A stretch of 64,000 nucleotides of DNA from Hymenobacter busanensis (GTDB lineage Bacteria > Bacteroidota > Bacteroidia > Cytophagales > Hymenobacteraceae). How positions within the stretch are numbered: position 1 is the first letter of the stretch; every line of letters starts with the position of its first letter. Positions 1 to 8,800 of this stretch are shown piece by piece. A program made the position numbers and the translations under genes. The stretch is taken from contig NZ_VTWU01000009.1 in assembly GCF_008727865.1 (NCBI RefSeq), forward strand, positions 62,001 through 126,000, written 5' to 3'. A model generated the notes under the pieces. That model was not told the DNA's origin. It saw only the letters and a list, made by a program, of their open reading frames with translations, and did not search any database.

Positions 1-129
1 TGGGTGGTGAAGTTGGCCAACCGCTTCAAGCGCCCCGCGCCGGTGGCCGTGGTTTCGGAGCCGACGCCTTCCAAAGAGCAAGTGTTGCTGATGGAAATTC
101 GCGACGCCCTGCGCACCCGCAACGCTTAA
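1..129 (+). CDS. mscL: Large-conductance mechanosensitive channel, C-terminal end (partial)
   Basis: Only the last 42 codons are in the window; the gene enters from the left edge. The readable end includes KLANRFKRP, a Pro/Val/Glu linker and then KEQVLLMEIRDALRTRN, which matches the cytoplasmic C-terminal helix of MscL (E. coli has a very similar KEEVLLTEIRDLL segment). MscL is a homopentameric inner-membrane channel that opens under membrane tension and releases solutes in hypo-osmotic shock. The transmembrane helices lie outside the window, so the call rests on the C-terminal helix only. A strong terminator hairpin follows, so this is the end of its transcript. Confidence 0.85.
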   Translation, partial: WVVKLANRFKRPAPVAVVSEPTPSKEQVLLMEIRDALRTRNA

Positions 130-171
130 CGCAGCACCTGCACACCTTTACGTTCCGCAAAAAACGTTGCT

Positions 172-219
172 GGCCGATTTCCACCGCTCACGTTAGAGGG
201 GCCGGAAATCGGCCTTTTT
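172..219 (+). terminator. Intrinsic terminator after mscL
   Basis: An 11-base perfect inverted repeat (172-182 and 204-214) with a 21-base loop is followed directly by TTTTTG. It ends the mscL transcript before the DUF3078 gene. Confidence 0.75.
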
Positions 220-242
220 GTTCTCCTTTCCTGCTCCCGACT

Positions 243-1235
243 ATGAAGAAGACGCTCTACACCCTACTGCTATTGCCCACGCTCAGCCTTGCCCCGCGGC
301 TTGCGCTGGCTCAGGACCCGGCGCCCAACCGCGCGCCGCTGCCGCCCACTACCTACAAGATTTCGACCGAAGTAGATACCACCCAGGGCTGGCGGCGTGG
401 CGGCGTGGGTACGTTCAATTTCAGCCAGGTTAGCCTGCGCAACTGGGCGCCGGGCGGGCAAAGCTCCCTGTCGTTGCTGGCCATCGGCAACTCGTTTGCG
501 CACTACCGCGGCCCCGAGCACACCTTCGACTTTGCCGCCGATGTGGTGTACGGCCTGCTAAAGCCGGGCAAAGCACGGGTGCGCAAAAACGACGACCGGC
601 TGGAGTTGAATGCCCGCTACGGCCACTTTCTCACCAACAAGCTGTCGTGGGCGGCCCAGCTGAACCTGAAAACGCAGCTTACGCCCACGACCGATCTGGT
701 GCGAACCGACTCGTTGCTCTCGCGCTTCTTTGCCCCGGCCTACATCCTGGCCTCGCTTGGCATCGACTACCGGCCCAACACCGACTTCTCGCTGTTCCTG
801 TCGCCCATTACCGGAAAGTTTACCGTGGTGGGCGACCGTACGCTGGCCGATGCCGGCGCATTTGGCGTGAAAGCGGCCCGGCGCGATGCCCAAGGCCGGC
901 CGGTGGCAGGTACCGGCGAGCGGCTGCGCGAGGAAATAGGGGCCTATCTGAACGGCCGTTACCGCAAGCCAGTACTTACCAACATCACCTACCAAACCAA
1001 GCTGGAACTGTTCAGCAACTACTTTCACAACCCGCAGAACATCGACGTGAACTGGGAGAACCTGATTGACTTCAAGGTCAACAAATTCGTCAGTGCCAGC
1101 GTAGCCACCGTCTTGGTCTACGACGACGATATTCTGGTGCCCGTCGACCGCAACGAAGACGGCGTGCCCGATTCGCGCGGGCGGCGCGTGCAGTTCAAGG
1201 AAACGTTAGGTATCGGGCTGACTTACAAGTTTTAA
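243..1235 (+). CDS. DUF3078 family outer-membrane protein
   Basis: The protein has 330 residues and a clear Sec signal peptide (residues 1-23, cleavage after ALAQ). The mature part carries the pattern of the Bacteroidota DUF3078 family: a GWRRGGVGTFNFSQVSLRNW segment with alternating Trp/Gly, then beta-strand-rich sequence and a C-terminal aromatic strand (IGLTYKF) ending in Phe, as in outer-membrane barrels. The family's function is not established; it is presumed to be a small barrel in the outer membrane. The ATG at 243 is chosen because it opens directly into the signal peptide. It lies 24 bases after the mscL terminator, so it should have its own promoter, but none of consensus type was recognised. 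Confidence 0.75.
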   Translation: MKKTLYTLLLLPTLSLAPRLALAQDPAPNRAPLPPTTYKISTEVDTTQGWRRGGVGTFNFSQVSLRNWAPGGQSSLSLLAIGNSFAHYRGPEHTFDFAADVVYGLLKPGKARVRKNDDRLELNARYGHFLTNKLSWAAQLNLKTQLTPTTDLVRTDSLLSRFFAPAYILASLGIDYRPNTDFSLFLSPITGKFTVVGDRTLADAGAFGVKAARRDAQGRPVAGTGERLREEIGAYLNGRYRKPVLTNITYQTKLELFSNYFHNPQNIDVNWENLIDFKVNKFVSASVATVLVYDDDILVPVDRNEDGVPDSRGRRVQFKETLGIGLTYKF

Positions 1236-1332
1236 AAATAGGAACTAACTTGCCCATCCACCCCGTTTTTCCCGCAGCCTGTGGCACATGGTTTGCCGGG
1301 ACGCTTTGCCCACCCACACCCAACCATCACCC

Positions 1333-1782
1333 ATGAAAGTATTTTTTGCCGCCGCGGCCCTGCTTTGCACCGGCCTGCTGACGACACATGCTGCCCACGC
1401 CCAGACCACGGCGGCCGCCTCGCGGGAGGAGCAAGCCCAGAAGGCCAACGAAGCCGGCCTGCGCAAGCGCAAAGCCGGTTCGCCCGACGACCTGGCCCGC
1501 ATGCAGCGCCGCATGAGCATGAACCCCGACGAGGTGAAGCGCGACCAGCAGATTGAGGTGTTGGAAGCCCGTTCGGGCGTTACCAGCTACTCGGCGGGCA
1601 GCTCGGCCGGCTCGCGCCAGTATGAGAAAGGCAGCGGTGGTTTCACCGTGAAACGCTTCCGCGACAAAAACAGCGCCGCCCTGCAAAAGCGTGGCCAGTC
1701 GCGCCCCGCGCCCGGTATCGACCCCAAGGGCAAGCCGCTGAAGCACAAAAAGCCCCATAAGTTCCTGGGGCTGATTGGATAA
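1333..1782 (+). CDS. Small secreted basic protein, unknown function
   Basis: The protein has 149 residues. A start at 1333 gives a classical signal peptide (MKVFFAAAALLCTGLL, cleavage after AHAQ); the frame stays open upstream to a GTG-type start near 1288, but that would bury the signal. The mature protein is rich in Lys/Arg/Gln/Ser with no recognised domain. It includes a helical segment with RMQRRMSMNPDEVKRDQQ and a Gly/Ser-rich stretch, and ends in a very basic tail (KPLKHKKPHKFLG). The basic composition suggests contact with an anionic surface such as LPS or nucleic acid, but that is inference. It probably stands alone or follows the DUF3078 gene on one transcript, and a bidirectional terminator follows it. 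Confidence 0.6.
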   Translation: MKVFFAAAALLCTGLLTTHAAHAQTTAAASREEQAQKANEAGLRKRKAGSPDDLARMQRRMSMNPDEVKRDQQIEVLEARSGVTSYSAGSSAGSRQYEKGSGGFTVKRFRDKNSAALQKRGQSRPAPGIDPKGKPLKHKKPHKFLGLIG

Positions 1783-1805
1783 CGAGTCACTCCTGTTACG
1801 ACATG

Positions 1806-1838
1806 AAAAAGCCCCGGCGCAGAGCTCCGGGGCTTTTT
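1806..1838. terminator. Bidirectional terminator between convergent genes
   Basis: AAAAAGCCCCGG (1806-1817) pairs with CCGGGGCTTTTT (1827-1838). T runs on both strands fit its position between a rightward and a leftward gene. Confidence 0.8.
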
Positions 1839-1933
1839 GCTTTTTCGTTGGACCGGGGCCACCGTTCGCCCCCAGCTACTGGAAAAAGTGTCGAGGAGCG
1901 CAGCCACTGTAGCAAGGCCGCGCACAACAGCGG

Positions 1934-2752
1934 TTAGCGCAATACCATGTCGTGGAGCACTACCACATGCTCCTTGGCTTGCTGATCGAAAGCGATGGTG
2001 TACTTGGTGGGGTAGTAGCGGCCGGTCAGTTGGAAGGCTTGCGGCTGCTGTACTTCGAAGGTTTGCGTGGTCTTGGCGGCCAGAGTAGTCTTGGCAATCA
2101 TGGGCTCCATGAAGTTGATTTTGCCGTCGTAGGAGCCGTAGATGAAGGTTTGGGTGAAAGCCTGGCCGTGAAACTCGTGGCCGGTGGGGTCGACCCAGTG
2201 GCGGCCCATCATGGGAATGGTGTTGACCGGGCCCGGAGGCGAGATGTAGCCGCTGGGCAGAAACCGGGCCTCGGGCAGAATTTCGCCTTTGGGGTCGTTG
2301 AGCTGAATTTGCTGGCGTTGGGCCAGCGTCATCATGTAGAAGTGCACATCGAAGTGCGCCGAGGTGTACACGCCGGCCGGTTCGTGGCCATTAGGGTTCC
2401 AGTCAACCGACACATGGTCGTAAGCCGTTTTAGCGGCCTCGGCAGGTAGCGGCAGGCGAAACCACGTGGGCGGCGTAGGCGGCACGGGGTCGGTGGTAGG
2501 CAGGCCGGTGAGGGCCGCTTCCGTCATGCGCGCCCCCACTTCAGTTGGAACGCCGTTCTTGTCGAGCGTGACGAAGCTACGAGCCGAACCATTACCCATT
2601 GTAACAGTGTCGCCGAAGTAGGTTTTGGTTTGTGGTTCGGCGGGGTTGTCGTCATCGTCGCAACTGGCCAAGGCCAACGCGAGCAGGCCGGCAAGCAGCA
2701 CACCCGCCGAGCGGCGGATAAATACTGCGGATGCCGAAGAAGATGTCATCAT
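1934..2752 (-). CDS. Lipoprotein, DUF5602/TTHB210-like
   Basis: The protein has 272 residues from the ATG at 2752. The N-terminus has a lipoprotein signal with lipobox (LALASC) followed by an Asp/Asn tract (DDDDN), the acidic +2 region common in surface-exposed Bacteroidota lipoproteins. The body contains VDWNPNGHEPAGVY and FDVHFYMM, which I associate with DUF5602/TTHB210-like proteins, where these His-containing segments are conserved; the assignment is from memory. In-frame upstream ATGs exist, but they precede the signal peptide and are not used here. It lies 37 bases downstream of the OmpA-like gene, so the two are probably cotranscribed. Function unknown. Confidence 0.55.
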   Translation of the reverse strand: MMTSSSASAVFIRRSAGVLLAGLLALALASCDDDDNPAEPQTKTYFGDTVTMGNGSARSFVTLDKNGVPTEVGARMTEAALTGLPTTDPVPPTPPTWFRLPLPAEAAKTAYDHVSVDWNPNGHEPAGVYTSAHFDVHFYMMTLAQRQQIQLNDPKGEILPEARFLPSGYISPPGPVNTIPMMGRHWVDPTGHEFHGQAFTQTFIYGSYDGKINFMEPMIAKTTLAAKTTQTFEVQQPQAFQLTGRYYPTKYTIAFDQQAKEHVVVLHDMVLR

Positions 2753-2789
2753 AGCAAGTGGGTGCAGAAGCGGGCAGGGCCTAATGCCC

Positions 2790-3308
2790 TCAGAGCTTGA
2801 CGAATTCCACGCGCTGGTTAAGCGGTGCGTATTCGTCGTCCGGGTCGGTGTAGAGGGGTTGCGTTTCACCCAGGCCTTTCACCGTGAGGCGGGTACCCTC
2901 AATGCCAGCGGTTATCAGCGCGGCGCGCACGGCATCGGCGCGGCGCTGCGAAAGACGCAGGTTGGCGGTAGCATCACCGGCCACCAGCGTGTGGGTTTCG
3001 ATGCGCAGCTTCATGGCCGGGTCGCGGCGCAGGGCATCGGCTATGCCCTTCACAAAGGGTTGCGAGTCGGCAAGCAGTGTGGCGGTGCCTTCCTCAAACT
3101 GGATAGCGTGCGACATCAGACGACCTTCTTCCAGCAGGGTGCTGTAGTAGTCGGCCGTTTTCTCCGCCACCTTGCGGTCCACGGCTTCCTCAATTTTGCG
3201 TTCGGCCACGCGGCTGGCGGCGCGCTCCACGGCGCGGTTGAGCATATACAATTGCCCTTGCGACACAAGCGGCAGGCAACACAAGAGGGCAAGAAGTATC
3301 GTTTTCAT
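2790..3308 (-). CDS. OmpA-family peptidoglycan-binding protein
   Basis: The protein has 172 residues, with a signal peptide (residues 1-18, after SQG) followed by a charged helical segment (about residues 25-60) in place of a beta-barrel. The C-terminal ~100 residues form an OmpA/MotB-like domain: LRIETHT, LSQRRADAVRAALITAGI, LTVKGLGETQP and the closing NQRVEFVKL. This domain non-covalently binds peptidoglycan. The standard NxxLSxxRA helix is present, although the usual Gly-His of GHTD is replaced by ETHT. It is likely a periplasmic tether. The start at 3308 places the signal peptide at the N-terminus. It probably forms an operon with the downstream lipoprotein. Confidence 0.75.
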   Translation of the reverse strand: MKTILLALLCCLPLVSQGQLYMLNRAVERAASRVAERKIEEAVDRKVAEKTADYYSTLLEEGRLMSHAIQFEEGTATLLADSQPFVKGIADALRRDPAMKLRIETHTLVAGDATANLRLSQRRADAVRAALITAGIEGTRLTVKGLGETQPLYTDPDDEYAPLNQRVEFVKL

Positions 3309-3367
3309 CGGTGGTGAGGCAGAAAATGAGAATGAGGTATGCAATGAGGGCAGCCGCGGAAGCGGAG

Positions 3368-4006
3368 CTACAACTTGGCCAGCGCCTGCAGGTCCATGGC
3401 GCGGGCTACGTTGCGTACGGCGTCGGTATCCTGCTGCTGGTTTAGCTCAACCGAGACGAAAAACCGGTCGCCGACACCAAGCGCCACGGACGCAAGGCGT
3501 TCTTTCTTTTGCAAGGTTTCGTAGCCCTGCACGTTGGGTAAGCCCAGGTTGCAGCCGCGCATGAGCTGCTCGTCGTTTTCCTGAGAAAAGTTGGCCGACA
3601 TCATGGCCGTTACGCCAGCGTAAAGAGCAGTGGCTCCATTGTAGTCCACCAGCTGCACTTTCAGGCGCTGATTGCCTTTGCGGTAGTGCTGCTCGCAGGT
3701 GGAGTAGCTCACGCCGCCCATGTTCACCGATTCGCCTTGCGGGTTGCCGTCGCGCACAAAGCCAGCAACGGTGGCGGGCAGGTATTTCTGCAGCTCCCGG
3801 TAGGGCAACGACAGGGTGTCGCCCAGTACGTGCCGCTTGCGCTGCAATCGTTCGGTGCGGGCCAGGGTTTGCTCGATCTGGTGCGCCGCCCGGCTAACTG
3901 CAGCTACCTTTTTGTGAGCATTGGGCGCCTCTTGGAGCTGACTACAGCCAACCGGGAGAAGCAGGCACAAAACCCAGCCCGAGAGCAAACGCGTGCGGGA
4001 AAACAT
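3368..4006 (-). CDS. Conserved lipoprotein, unknown function
   Basis: The protein has 212 residues and a lipoprotein signal peptide with lipobox LLPVGC, giving a lipidated Cys at about residue 21. A helical segment rich in Gln/Arg follows (residues 30-60), then a globular part with YRELQKYLPATVAGF, SYSTCEQHYRKG and LKVQLVDYNGATALYAGV. Bacteroidota genomes often encode proteins with this LxVxLxDY core, but I cannot name a characterised family. It sits between the OmpA-like gene and the beta-barrel gene on the same strand, in a run of envelope proteins. Membrane anchoring is supported directly; the role is not known. Confidence 0.55.
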   Translation of the reverse strand: MFSRTRLLSGWVLCLLLPVGCSQLQEAPNAHKKVAAVSRAAHQIEQTLARTERLQRKRHVLGDTLSLPYRELQKYLPATVAGFVRDGNPQGESVNMGGVSYSTCEQHYRKGNQRLKVQLVDYNGATALYAGVTAMMSANFSQENDEQLMRGCNLGLPNVQGYETLQKKERLASVALGVGDRFFVSVELNQQQDTDAVRNVARAMDLQALAKL

Positions 4007-4050
4007 ATCGAGCGGGTTGCAAAGGCGTGGGTGGTGGAGAAAGGGGAGGG

Positions 4051-4839
4051 CTAGAACTTTGCCGACAAGCCCAGTTTCAGGTAGTTCATGTCGTAGCCCA
4101 GCTCCGCAAAGGCACCGATGTTGTCGGTGAAGAAGTAGCGGCCACCGATGAACAGGCCCGAGGTAATGTAAGAGCTGCTGCTCTTGTAGCCGTCGTAGCC
4201 GGGGGTGTTGTCGAAGTAGGTGTTCTTGTACGATTCCACCCGTACGCCCACGCTCAGACCGGCGTAGGTGTCCAGCTTGGGGTTTTCCAGAATGTTGTAG
4301 TGGTAAGTGCCGCGGGCCGAGACCAGAATATTGCTCCAGCTGGCCTTGTAGCCGCCCGAATAGTCGTAGTGGTAGCCTTTGTATCCCACCAAGCCGCCAA
4401 TACCGATGGTTCCGGGACCAACACCATCGATAAAACCGCGCTCTACCGAAAGGCTCATGGCTGGCGTAGCTTTAATGGTGCCAAAACCGTAGCCGTACCC
4501 TAGACCTACGCCCACACCCAAGTTTACCGCCGTGCTGCCTTTGGTGAAGGTCTCCATGCTGCTGCTCGACGACTTCGGCGCGGCTTTCGCGGCCGGTTGG
4601 GCGGCGGGCTTGGTGCTTTCAACAGGGGCGGTAGGTGTTTCTACCACGGCAACCGGTTTGGGCGCAGGCTTAGCAGCAGTGCCGGGCTTGGCGGCCGCTG
4701 TCGATTTGGAAGCCGTAGCCGCTGGTTTGGCCGCAGTGGTTTTGGCCACTGGTTTGGCGGTGGTGCGCGTCTGGGCTAAAGCCGGAGTGGTGGCCAAAGC
4801 CGGGAGCAGCAACAGAGCAGAAAGGCTAAGCGTTTTCAT
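4051..4839 (-). CDS. Outer-membrane beta-barrel protein with Ala/Lys/Pro linker
   Basis: The protein has 262 residues. A signal peptide ends after TPALAQ (about residue 23). Residues 24-100 are a low-complexity Ala/Lys/Pro/Thr segment, and the remainder is strand-rich with alternating Gly/Tyr (LGVGVGLGYGYGFG, GLFIGGRYFF), ending in YLKLGLSAKF with the C-terminal Phe of outer-membrane barrels. The barrel is probably eight-stranded. The linker may cross the periplasm or contact peptidoglycan. The gene has its own Bacteroidota promoter (4898-4928) and is the first of a leftward run of envelope genes. The ATG at 4839 is preferred over an upstream ATG because it starts the signal peptide. Confidence 0.65.
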   Translation of the reverse strand: MKTLSLSALLLLPALATTPALAQTRTTAKPVAKTTAAKPAATASKSTAAAKPGTAAKPAPKPVAVVETPTAPVESTKPAAQPAAKAAPKSSSSSMETFTKGSTAVNLGVGVGLGYGYGFGTIKATPAMSLSVERGFIDGVGPGTIGIGGLVGYKGYHYDYSGGYKASWSNILVSARGTYHYNILENPKLDTYAGLSVGVRVESYKNTYFDNTPGYDGYKSSSSYITSGLFIGGRYFFTDNIGAFAELGYDMNYLKLGLSAKF

Positions 4840-4897
4840 GGAGGTACGGTGAAATGAAGGGAACAACAAGTGTGAAGTCAAGTCCAATTGACTGTTA

Positions 4898-4928
4898 CAA
4901 AGCTACCTTTGACCCGTGCCTGCGTCAA
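4898..4928 (-). promoter_or_regulatory. Bacteroidota promoter of the beta-barrel gene
   Basis: On the minus strand, TTG (4928-4926) is followed after 20 bases by TAGCTTTG (4905-4898), matching the -33/-7 consensus. It lies about 60 bases before the start at 4839. Confidence 0.6.
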
Positions 4929-4992
4929 TCGCATGATGATGTGAGAATAGTGCCAATAGATCGTAAAGCAGGTTTTTAGCCTCATAACACTG

Positions 4993-5039
4993 TAAAAAAG
5001 AAAGCCCCGCACCCAGCCTGGATAGGCCAAGTGCGGGGT
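4993..5039 (-). terminator. Terminator after the Tic20-like gene
   Basis: GCCCCGCAC (5004-5012) pairs with GTGCGGGGT (5031-5039). On the minus strand the stem is followed by TTTCTTTTTT. Confidence 0.75.
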
Positions 5040-5092
5040 GAACAAACTGTGGCTGGTGCTTTTGCTAAGAGGCCGAGTAGGGCCGCTACTGC

Positions 5093-5557
5093 TTAAATGT
5101 CACGCAGGAGGCGTTGGGCCAGGCGGCCAATTATCGGCAGCGGCTCTTGCGAGGAATTCATGGCGGCCATTACGCCGAACATGCGCATCAGCATGATGAC
5201 CCCGAAGCAAACGCCCGACATCATCAGACTGCTCCAGCCCCACACCGGTAGCATGGCTACCTGGCTGAACAGGCAGGCCAGCGTGACAATGTGCAGGAGT
5301 GTCATTTGGCGAAGGTGAAAGTTCACCAGGGTCGAGCGTTGCTCTTTGGGCATGCGGTACGCCAACAGCCAGCCGAAAATGGATAGGTAGCACATAATGG
5401 CCAGCTTCCGGTCGAACTGCTGGGCTTCGGCGGGCCGCTGCGAGTACGACCAGCGGATGCTCATGTCCACTTGGTCAAAGTCGCCCATCCAAGCGCTAAT
5501 GCGGCTGCTCCAGCGCAGCAATGTGTCATCCGCAACGAGTCTTCCCAAAGCAAGCAT
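5093..5557 (-). CDS. Tic20/DUF4870-like membrane protein
   Basis: The protein has 154 residues with three or four predicted transmembrane segments in the C-terminal two thirds. The pattern KLAIMCYLSIFGWLLAY, an NFHLRQ motif before the second helix and a closing PLPIIGRLAQRLL resemble the short DUF4870/Tic20-like proteins of bacteria (SYLTxIGW, FHLRQ, PxPxxG). Their function is unknown. The N-terminal 50 residues are less typical. The ATG at 5557 is the first reasonable start. A strong terminator follows, so it is probably monocistronic. No consensus promoter was recognised in the approximately 280 bases upstream shared with the regulator gene. Confidence 0.55.
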   Translation of the reverse strand: MLALGRLVADDTLLRWSSRISAWMGDFDQVDMSIRWSYSQRPAEAQQFDRKLAIMCYLSIFGWLLAYRMPKEQRSTLVNFHLRQMTLLHIVTLACLFSQVAMLPVWGWSSLMMSGVCFGVIMLMRMFGVMAAMNSSQEPLPIIGRLAQRLLRDI

Positions 5558-5838
5558 AGCAGCAAAACGGTTGATGAGTTTTCGGAAGTAGCCCGGACTC
5601 TTGGCTTGACGAACAAGCCGGGAAGAGCCGGTTGCTAACTGAACTCCTGCCAGTGCTAGCAGCCTTCGTTCAGTAGCGAAACAAAGGTGTACTCCTGAAC
5701 CTATAAACAGCTAATACAAATGTTTCAAAGAATAACACACATGTAACGAGGTGGTTAAATTGCTGATATACTGAGTGTTAATTGTTGGATGCGTGCGGAG
5801 TTACAGCCTAAAAAAAGTGGCGTAACGACCAATTTAAT

Positions 5839-8800
5839 TTATCGGGAAGAGGTATCGGCGGCGACCAAAGAGGCAGCCGCATACTCCGAAGGTGTTTGGT
5901 TGTATAGCTCCCGGAAGCATTTGGCGAAGTACGACAGGTTGGCGAAGCCGACCTGATCGGCTACTTCGGCCACGTTGCCGGCCTGGCCCTGCAGCAGCAC
6001 GGCCGCTCGCCGCAGCCGAAGGGTGCGCACAAACTCCGACGTCGACTGGTCGGTCAAAGCTTTGAGCTTGCGGTGCAGCTGTACCCGACTCATGGCCATG
6101 TGTTCGGCAAACGCCTCGACGCTGAAGTCGGCGTCGGCCAAGTGCTGCTCCACCACATTCATGGCCCGGCTGAGAAACGCCTCGTCGGTGGACGTGACGC
6201 TTACCTCGCTCAGCTCCAACTTCAGCTCCCGCCCAAAGCGCTGCCGCAGCAGCTGCCGTTGTCGGATGAGGTTGTGGATGCGGACGCGCAGTTCATCGGG
6301 GCGGAAGGGCTTGGTGAGGTATTCGTCGGCGCCCAGGCCAAAACCTGCTAGCCGGGTTTCCTGCTCCGAGCGGGCCGTGAGCAGAATGACGGGAATGTGG
6401 CTCGTGCGCTCGTCGGCACGCAGGCGTCGGCACAGCTCCAGCCCGTCGAGGCGTGGCATCATCAGGTCCGATACCACCAAGTCGGGCACGGCGGCAACGA
6501 TGCGTTGCAGGCCCTGCTCGCCGTCGTCGGCCGTCAGTACGCGGAAATCGGTAGCGAGACAAGTGCGCAGGTAGTCGCGCATTTCAGGATTGTCTTCGAC
6601 CACCAGCACCAGCGGCCGCGCATCTTCACCCGTAGGTTCAGAGTCGGCTTCCGTTAGGGCCAGCAGCTTGGAGCCGCGCAGTTCGGGCACCTGGGGCGCT
6701 TGGGCTTCGAGAGGCGCGTCGGCTAGCTCGGCCGGCGTGAGGTGCGCCGCACCCAGCGGCAGCTCCACAACAAACGTGGTGCCTTGGCCCACGGTGCTCA
6801 TGACGCGCACCGCGCCGTGATGCAGCGTAACCAGCTCCTTCACCAGGGCCAGGCCGATGCCCGTGCCGTCGTGCAGGCGCGTCAGGTTGCTGTCGACCTG
6901 GTGGAAACGGTCGAAAATCAGCGGGAGGTGTTCAGCCGGAATGCCCACGCCCGTGTCGCGCACGCGCAGTACAGCGTGCTCGTGAGCCAAGCCAACACTC
7001 ACCGTAACCTGCCCACCGGCGGGTGTGAACTTGAGGGCATTGCCCAGCAGGTTGTAGAGAATTTTGTCGAACTGGTCGGCATCGAGGTACACATCTGGCA
7101 GCTCGCTTTCGGCTTCAAACGACAAAGCCACGTCGCGGCTGGCCGCCAACGACTCGAATGCCGCCACGCTGGTACCCACCAAACGGGCCAGATCAACGGG
7201 AGCCGCAGCCAGGCGCATCTGCCCGCTTTCGAGGCGGGCAATGTCCAGCAACTGGTTGATGAGCTGCAACAGCCGGCGGGCGTTGCGATGCATCAGCGCA
7301 TACTCAGGCCGGGGTGCCGCGCCGGGCTCATGGCGACTTTCGCTCAGGAGTTGCTCCAAAGGGCTGATGATGAGCGTGAGCGGAGTGCGAAGCTCGTGCG
7401 AAATGTTGGTGAAGAAGCGCGTCTTCAACTCATCAAGCTCCTGCAGCTTGTGCGAGGTGCGGATGCTTTCCTGCAACTCGTGATAGGCCTGCTGCAACTC
7501 GTTGGCCCGCTCGGCCAGCGCCCGGTTGGCGTTTTGCTGCACTTCGTCCTTTTCGCGGGCGGTAGCCAAGGCTTGGTTTTGTGCCAGCTGGGTTTCGTGG
7601 AGCGCGGCCAGCGTTTGGGTTTGCGCTTTTTCCTTGTCGCGCAGGGCCGCCAACGCTTCTTCCTGCGCCTGCTGCCGCTCCTTCTTCGCCAAGTTGATGC
7701 GGTCGGCCAAGCCCAACGACAGCAAAATCATTTCCAGCGCCGAAGCCACGTGCACGCCGTGGAAAGCCCAGAAGTTGTTGCGCGGGGTGATGCCCAGCAA
7801 ACCCAGGTAGAAGTTGGCAATGGCCAGCAGCAGCAGCGTCCAGCCCAGCATGTAGTAGCGGGCCGGTCCGTAGCCCGTCAGCAGCACCAGAATGCCGGCC
7901 ACCAGTAGTACCACGCTGGTCCACAGCGCCGCACAAACCGGCCCCAGCAGTGCTACCGTCGAACCCATCGGAACCACGGCTACTAGAGTGGGCACCCAGG
8001 CCACGGCCAAGGTCAGGCGCAGCAGCTTATCGAAGCGCGGCAACAGGCGCGGTGTCTCGAGGAAAGCGCGGGCCGTGAGAGTGCCGAAGAAGATGCACAA
8101 ACTCAGCAGCAGGTTCTGGCGCAGGTCCATTGCGTAGCCGCTCAGCCCTTCGCCCCAAAACTGCCGCATGTAGCCCGTCATGTCGAACTGCAGCAGGATA
8201 AAACAGGCCACGTAAAGCGAGTAGAGCAAGTAGCTCCGGTCGCGCACCGAGATGAATAGCAGAAAGTTATAGGCCAGCAGCGCCAACAGGATGCCGAAGT
8301 ACGGCCCCATCACCTGGTCGCCAAGCCGGGCCTGTTGCAACAGGTAGGCCTGCTCGGCAACGCCCACAAACAACGATTCGTCACCTGGGCCCCGCAGGTA
8401 CAGCGTCACGGTTTCGCCCAATGGCAGGTTCAGGCGCAGGTTGTAGTGGCGGTGCGGCACAGCGTGCGTTTGCGCCATTGGCAGCACCGAATTCAACCGG
8501 TAGTGCTGCACCTGACCGTTCTGGCGCACGGCATACACGTCAAACTCGGCGGCGGCATCGGCCTGTACCAGGAGCATCCAGTGGGTGCTGGCTGCAGTTT
8601 CGGAGCGTACGTACCCGCGCAGCCAGCGGTATACGCCTGGCGCCTTGCCCGATTGCCGCACATTGTCGAGCACAAACTGGTCTGCCCATGGCGGCTGTTG
8701 CACCTGGGCCAGCGTCAAAGGCTGTGCGTTTTGGGTGCGCGAGTCGTGCAGCTCGGCCAGGTAGGTGTTGAAGCGGTGCGTCTGCGCAGTGTCGCGCAGC

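Noticed and set aside
6742-7908. Long open frame on the strand opposite the hybrid regulator
   Set aside because: It lies wholly antisense to a well-supported gene and its sequence has the codon mirror of it; long antisense frames are common in GC-rich DNA.
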